Shown in pieces: positions 27,657 to 32,328 of a stretch of DNA of 32,328 nt (position 1 is the stretch's first letter; every line of letters starts with the position of its first letter). This DNA is from Pirellulales bacterium (GTDB lineage Bacteria; Planctomycetota; Planctomycetia; Pirellulales; Thermoguttaceae), in assembly GCA_016933425.1 (NCBI GenBank), contig JAFGAY010000285.1, positions 1 through 32,328 on the forward strand, in the 5' to 3' direction. The notes below the pieces were generated by a model. That model was given only the letters and a program-made list of their open reading frames with translations, was not told the origin of the DNA and ran no database searches. A program made the translations under genes and the position numbers.

Positions 27657-28334
27657 TCAGTCGCCCTCGCGCAAATCGAAGGCCCAACTGCCGCGCCGAT
27701 CGCGGGCTGCGTCGAGGCGGAAGCGACGGCCGAGAACCGTGGAAGGCTGAAAACCGTCGGGGTCGCGGGCGACCGGTTCATAGCCGGCGGGGCCGGGGCC
27801 GTGAATGACAAGAATGGGCTCCTTGCCCCGGGCATCGGCCAGCCAGAACTCGCGCACGCCGGCCTGGAAGTACGCGACAGGCAATCGCCGCGTGTCCTTG
27901 TTCACCGAGGTGTCGCTGACAATTTCGACGATCAAATCGACCGGTCCCTCAATCTCGACATAGCGCCCCGGCTGACCGCCCGCTTTGGGGACAAGCAACG
28001 CCCGGCCCGAATCGATGGCCTCGTGAGAGACAAAGACTATATCCGGTTCACAAGACAAATTGGCCTCGGGCGATGAGACGCGAGTAGCGTCAATGAGCAA
28101 GAATCCCAGTTCATTCTGCTTCACATGTTGCGTTAAAACCCTTGCCAACTCGCTTTTTAGCACGCCATGACAGAAAATATCCTCGGGAGACATGTCCACC
28201 TCGATCCTGCCGGAAATGAAGTCGATCCTGCCCTGCTCCGGAAAGTCCTCCGAGAGAGCCCAGCGGCGGAAATCCGTCAACGAACGAATATCCAGTGGAA
28301 TTTCCACGCGTTCATCGAAAAGTACGGTCGCCAT
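27657..28334 (-). CDS. Uma2 family (DUF820) putative restriction-like endonuclease
   Basis: 'LTDFRRWALSEDFPEQGRIDFISGRIEVDMSPEDIFCHGVLKSELARVL...EPDIVFVSHEAI...GPVDLIVEIVSDTSVNKDTRRLPVAYFQAGVREFWLADARG'; SD AAAGGG upstream of ATG at 28334. Confidence 0.9.
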   Translation of the reverse strand: MATVLFDERVEIPLDIRSLTDFRRWALSEDFPEQGRIDFISGRIEVDMSPEDIFCHGVLKSELARVLTQHVKQNELGFLLIDATRVSSPEANLSCEPDIVFVSHEAIDSGRALLVPKAGGQPGRYVEIEGPVDLIVEIVSDTSVNKDTRRLPVAYFQAGVREFWLADARGKEPILVIHGPGPAGYEPVARDPDGFQPSTVLGRRFRLDAARDRRGSWAFDLREGD

Positions 28335-28499
28335 GCGCATCCCTTTCAGTCACACTGTTTATTCTAGCTGCCTACTCTTCGGGGAGCAAGGAAATACCTC
28401 CGTGGAGCGGTGACTCATTGACACCCCCCGCATGTCCCTCTACAGTGAGGAAAAACCTCTTTCACTGTGCGATCCGACAAGAAAACCTGGAGAATTCCG

Positions 28500-29876
28500 G
28501 TGGCCGAAAAACCCTGGGGTGGCACGTTCGACGAGCCGACCGATCCGCGGGTCGAGGCGTTTACCGAGAGCATCAGCTTTGATCGACGGTTGGCTCCCCA
28601 CGACGTGGCCGGGTCGGTCGCCCATGCCCAGATGCTGGCCAAGGTCGGTCTGGTGACCGACGACGAGTGCCGGCGGATCGTCGAGGGGCTCCAGCAGATC
28701 GGCCGCGAAATCGACGAGGGCCGTTTCGAATTCCACGTCGAACTCGAAGACATTCACATGCACGTCGAACGGGCCCTGATTGACCGGATTGGCGAGGTGG
28801 GCCGAAAGCTCCACACCGCCCGAAGCCGAAACGACCAGGTCTCGACCGATCTGCGGCTTTGGGTCCGCGCGTCGATCGACGAGCTTGATCGGCGGCTGGT
28901 CGAGTTGCAACGGGCCTTTCTCGGCCGGTGCGAGGCCGACGCCGGCTGCATTCTGCCCGGCTACACCCATCTGCAACGGGCCCAACCGGTGCTGGCGGCC
29001 CATTATTGGCTGGCCTATTGCGAGAAATTCGAACGCGACCGCGGGCGGCTGGCCGACGCGCGCCGCCGAGCGAACGTGTTGAGCCTCGGCGCGGCGGCGC
29101 TGGCCGGCACGAGTCTGCCGATCGACCGGGAAGACGTCGCCCAACGACTCGGCTTCGACGGCGTGACCGAAAACAGCCTCGACACGTCAAGCGACCGCGA
29201 TTTCGCGCTAGAATTCGCCTTTGCCATGACTATGATCGCCGAACACCTGAGCACCTGGGCCGACGAATGGATTCTTTGGAGCACGGCCGAGTTTGGATTG
29301 CTCAAGCTGCCCCAGGCGTTTTGCACCGGTTCGTCGATCATGCCGCAGAAGATCAATCCCGACGTGCTCGAATTGGTCCGCGGTAAGACGGCCCGGGTCG
29401 TCGGCAATTTGCAGTCGCTCCTGGTGCTGGTCAAGGGGCTGCCGCTGGCCTACAACCGCGATTTGCAGGAAGACAAGCTGCCGCTTTTCGATTCGTTCGA
29501 CACCGTGGCGGCATGTCTGGCCGTGGCCGCGCCGCTGGTGGCGGCCGCCGAGCTCGACCGTCGGCGGATTGCCGAGGGCCTGGATCAAGGATATCTCGAC
29601 GCCACGACGCTCATGGAACACCTGATCGGGCGGGGCATCGCCCAGCGGACTGCTCATGGGCTGGTCGGCCGGCTTGTGGCCAAGGCGCGCAAGCAGGGAG
29701 TCCCGTTGGCCGGGCTGACGTTGGCCGATTTTCAGGAGGCCGACCCGTCGCTCGATGAATCGGTCCATCAAGTTCTCGGAGCGGAAGGCGCCGTCCGGGC
29801 GATGCAAAGCCGCGGCTCGACCGGACCCGACCGCGTCCGCGAACAAATTGCCCGATGGAAACAGCGGCTCTCATGA
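28500..29876 (+). CDS. argH: argininosuccinate lyase
   Basis: GTG start V-AEKPWGGTFDEPTDPRVEAFTESISFDRRLAPHDVAGSVAHAQML...'HTARSRNDQVSTDLRLW'...'GSSIMPQKINPDVLELVRGKTARV'. Confidence 0.97.
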   Translation: MAEKPWGGTFDEPTDPRVEAFTESISFDRRLAPHDVAGSVAHAQMLAKVGLVTDDECRRIVEGLQQIGREIDEGRFEFHVELEDIHMHVERALIDRIGEVGRKLHTARSRNDQVSTDLRLWVRASIDELDRRLVELQRAFLGRCEADAGCILPGYTHLQRAQPVLAAHYWLAYCEKFERDRGRLADARRRANVLSLGAAALAGTSLPIDREDVAQRLGFDGVTENSLDTSSDRDFALEFAFAMTMIAEHLSTWADEWILWSTAEFGLLKLPQAFCTGSSIMPQKINPDVLELVRGKTARVVGNLQSLLVLVKGLPLAYNRDLQEDKLPLFDSFDTVAACLAVAAPLVAAAELDRRRIAEGLDQGYLDATTLMEHLIGRGIAQRTAHGLVGRLVAKARKQGVPLAGLTLADFQEADPSLDESVHQVLGAEGAVRAMQSRGSTGPDRVREQIARWKQRLS

Positions 29877-29901
29877 GAAACAACATCTCGTCCATCGTGT
29901 G

Positions 29902-29942
29902 AATCCTGTCAAGAGTGGTTTTTAGACAGGATTTACAGGATT
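29902..29942. repeat. intergenic repeat: inverted AATCCTGTC/GACAGGATT plus extra TACAGGATT copy
   Basis: AATCCTGTC (29902-29910), GACAGGATT (29925-29933), TACAGGATT (29934-29942) between argH and the HEAT gene. Confidence 0.7.
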
Positions 29943-29971
29943 AACAAGAACGGCTGAAAGGCAAATCAACC

Positions 29972-32197
29972 ATGTCCATGTGTCGACCGGACGTTATGCG
30001 TCTCTTTTCCGTCAGCGCGGCATTGACGGCCGTCCTTGGCGCGGCTTGCGTTTGGGCCCAGCAGGTCGAACGCAGCGCGGACGAGATCATGGAGTCGGTC
30101 CAAAAATGGCGCCAGCGCGATCCGTTGGTCGAGGCGCTCACGGCGGGCGACGCGACGACGCCGGCCGCGTGGTTCCGCGTGGCAATGATTCTTGCCGACC
30201 ACCAGCGGCCCGATCTGGCCAAGGACTATCTCAAAAAAATTCTCGAGGCGAAGCTTGATTCGGCTGGGCTGGTCGAGTTGTCCGATCGTTTCGGCGCGGC
30301 GGCATTCGCCCGGCTGGGTTCGCGGACGGAACTCGCGCCCGAGGGTCGCCAATTGGCCGACGCGGTCCTGGCGGCGGTCAAAAAGCAGGGTAGCTCGGTC
30401 GAGAATCTGACCGAGAACGTCAAAAAACTCGCCTCGGCCGACGCGCGTACTCGCGACGAGGCGGCGGTGGCCCTTCGTCGGGCAGGTCCGGCGGCCGTCG
30501 CGCCGCTGGTGGCAGCGCTGGCCGATCCGGCCCGCGCGGCCGAGCACGCCCGGCTGCGCGTCGCCCTGGCCGGTCTGGGCTCCGACGCGGTTCGGCCGCT
30601 GCTGGCCTATCTCGAATCGACCGATCCGAAACTCGTCGCGCAAGTGATCAACGCCCTGGCCCAGCTCGACGACCGCGACGTGTCGTTATACTTGTTGCGT
30701 CCTTATGCGTCGCCTGAGAGCGACCCCATGGTTCGCCAGGCGGCGGCGGCCGGACTGACGCGGCGTCTGGACCGGCTGCCGGGCCCAAAGGAAGCGGCCG
30801 CCGTGCTGGCCCGCCGCGCGCGGCTTTGGCTCGACGGCCAAACGGCCATTCGCCAGGACGAAACCGGCCGGGCGACCGTCTGGCGATGGGACGCGGCGTT
30901 GGGCCAACCGGTCGCCAAGGAGTATCCGGCCGACGCGGCCCAGGCCATTCTCGCCGCGCGTTTGGCCGGCGATGCGCTGGCCATCGCTCCGGCCGATCCG
31001 GCAATTCGCCGGCTTTATCTTTTGGCGGCGCTCGAAGCGGCTTCTCATGAAGCCGGGCTGGACAACCCGCTGCCGCTCGCGCCCGGCACGCCGGCGGCTC
31101 GCGCGGCGGAATTCGGCGCCGAGACGCTCCTGGACGTTCTCGACGACGCGTTGCGAACCGGCCACGCGCCGGCGGCCGCGGCCGCCGCGCGGATCCTCGG
31201 CCACGCGACCACCGCCGAAGAGACCCTCTACACGGGCGCGGCTCCCTCGCCTCTGGCCCGAGCCCTCCGCTCGCCCGACCGAAGGACGCGCGTCGCGGCG
31301 GGCGAGGCGATCGTGCGGCTCCGTCCGAACCAACCGTTTGCCGGATCGAGCTATCTGACCGAATCCATGGCCTTTCTGGCCAGTTCGACCGGTGCACGCC
31401 GGGCAATGGTCGCCGCGCGCAACACGGCCGAGGCGCGCCGCGTCGGCGGGTATCTGGCCCCGTTGGGCTTCGAGGTCGAAACGGCCGTCACCGGAAGCGA
31501 ACTCATCCGCCGGCTGCTCCAGTCGGCCGACTATGAACTGGTGTTGGTCGACGCGCGGATCGACGGACCGCCGGTCGGCATTCTCGTCCAACAAATTCGG
31601 CACGACGCGCGATTGGCTTCGCTCCCGGTCGGCATTCTGGGCACTGAGGGATTTTACGATCTGGCCGAACGTGTGGCGCGCGACGATCGGTTGACGCTGG
31701 CCTTGGTCCGGCCGCACGACGCCCAAACGGTTCGCCACCAGGTCGAGCAGCTCGAAATGCTGGCTGTCCGATCGGCCGTCGCGCCCGAGCTTCGCAAGCG
31801 TCAGGCGGCGGAAATTCTCGGCCAGTTGGCCGCCCTGGCCGCGGACGCGCGGACGCCGTTTGCCGATTTCGGCGAGGTCCAGCGAACCGTGCTCCGCGCG
31901 GCTCATTCGCCCGAGCAGTCGGCCGGCGCGATCGGCGTATTGGAACAACTCGGCTCGCCGGAAAGCCAGAAAACGCTGGTCGATTTGGCCAGCGACAGCC
32001 GCAAGCCGGTCGAATTGCGCAAGGCGGCCCTCTCGGCCATGGTCAACAGCGTCGAGCGCAACGGCATTCTCCTGACCACCGATGAAATCCTGGCCCAATA
32101 CGACCTCTACAACCAAAGCGCCGCGGCCGACCCGGCAACGCTGCAAATTCTCGGGCTAATCCTCGACTGCTTCGAGGCGGCCGGCGGGCGGCCGTGA
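29972..32197 (+). CDS. secreted HEAT-repeat protein with embedded receiver-like domain
   Basis: Signal peptide 'MRLFSVSAALTAVLGAACVWAQQ'; HEAT-like 'RDEAAVALRRAGPAAVAPLVAALADPARAAEHARLRVALAGLGSDAVRPLLAYL'; receiver-like 'RRAMVAARNTAEARRVGGYLAPLGFEVETAVTGSELIRRLLQSADYELVLVDARIDGPPVGILVQQIRHDARLASLPVGIL'. Confidence 0.8.
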   Translation: MSMCRPDVMRLFSVSAALTAVLGAACVWAQQVERSADEIMESVQKWRQRDPLVEALTAGDATTPAAWFRVAMILADHQRPDLAKDYLKKILEAKLDSAGLVELSDRFGAAAFARLGSRTELAPEGRQLADAVLAAVKKQGSSVENLTENVKKLASADARTRDEAAVALRRAGPAAVAPLVAALADPARAAEHARLRVALAGLGSDAVRPLLAYLESTDPKLVAQVINALAQLDDRDVSLYLLRPYASPESDPMVRQAAAAGLTRRLDRLPGPKEAAAVLARRARLWLDGQTAIRQDETGRATVWRWDAALGQPVAKEYPADAAQAILAARLAGDALAIAPADPAIRRLYLLAALEAASHEAGLDNPLPLAPGTPAARAAEFGAETLLDVLDDALRTGHAPAAAAAARILGHATTAEETLYTGAAPSPLARALRSPDRRTRVAAGEAIVRLRPNQPFAGSSYLTESMAFLASSTGARRAMVAARNTAEARRVGGYLAPLGFEVETAVTGSELIRRLLQSADYELVLVDARIDGPPVGILVQQIRHDARLASLPVGILGTEGFYDLAERVARDDRLTLALVRPHDAQTVRHQVEQLEMLAVRSAVAPELRKRQAAEILGQLAALAADARTPFADFGEVQRTVLRAAHSPEQSAGAIGVLEQLGSPESQKTLVDLASDSRKPVELRKAALSAMVNSVERNGILLTTDEILAQYDLYNQSAAADPATLQILGLILDCFEAAGGRP

Positions 32198-32220
32198 GCC
32201 GTGGGCCGTGGGCCGTGAGA
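32191..32220 (+). repeat. GCCGTGR heptamer-like repeat
   Basis: gccgtgagccgtgggccgtgggccgtgaga; contains the stop of the HEAT-repeat gene. Confidence 0.8.
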
Positions 32221-32241
32221 TATTGGCAACAGAAATTATTT

Positions 32242-32328
32242 ACCCCACCGGCCTTGTGCCGGTGGTCAGCCGGTTTGGCAACTACCAGCGACTTTCCTAT
32301 CACACGGGCACCCCACCGGCCTTGTGCC
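32242..32328. repeat. direct 19-bp repeat (period 68 bp) with internal hairpin, runs off the window edge
   Basis: ACCCCACCGGCCTTGTGCC at 32242-32260 and 32310-32328; CACCGGC-CTTGT-GCCGGTG hairpin at 32246-32264. Confidence 0.8.

Noticed and set aside
30686-32146. 486-aa minus-strand ORF
   Set aside because: Antisense shadow of the HEAT-repeat gene.
32242-32328. CRISPR array
   Set aside because: Only two copies visible, repeat of 19 bp with 49-bp gap, no cas genes; cannot be called CRISPR from this window.

Overview
The window looks like a high-GC planctomycete (Pirellulales-like) chromosomal segment; this assignment is inference from gene families and style. No CRISPR array, transposase or prophage was seen. 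Contents in order: tRNA-Ser(CGA) at the left edge (-); CBS-domain protein; small hypothetical; secreted planctomycete-type protein (-); Trm112-like; HIT; hydrogenase maturation protease, hypA, hypB; a repeat-rich non-coding stretch; small secreted Tyr-rich protein with terminator; a REP/BIME-like repeat pair; a compact six-gene + strand cluster (6490-12853: truncated NuoN-like protein, PAS/degenerate AAA+/Fis regulator, orphan sugar-type SBP, degenerate receiver-like protein, lutB, lutC); mtnA (-); stand-alone receiver; a ~1394-aa secretin with repeated N-terminal modules; ECF sigma factor (-); a small Arg-rich protein (-); an 853-aa membrane-anchored protein (-); hicBA; carB (-); Uma2 nuclease (-); argH; and a secreted HEAT-repeat protein with an embedded receiver-like domain. 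The best candidates for undescribed biology are (1) the tightly packed NuoN-like/AAA-Fis/SBP/pseudo-receiver/LutBC cluster, in which several members have lost canonical catalytic residues, and (2) a 24-bp GTTAGC-headed palindromic repeat family with compensatory stem changes.
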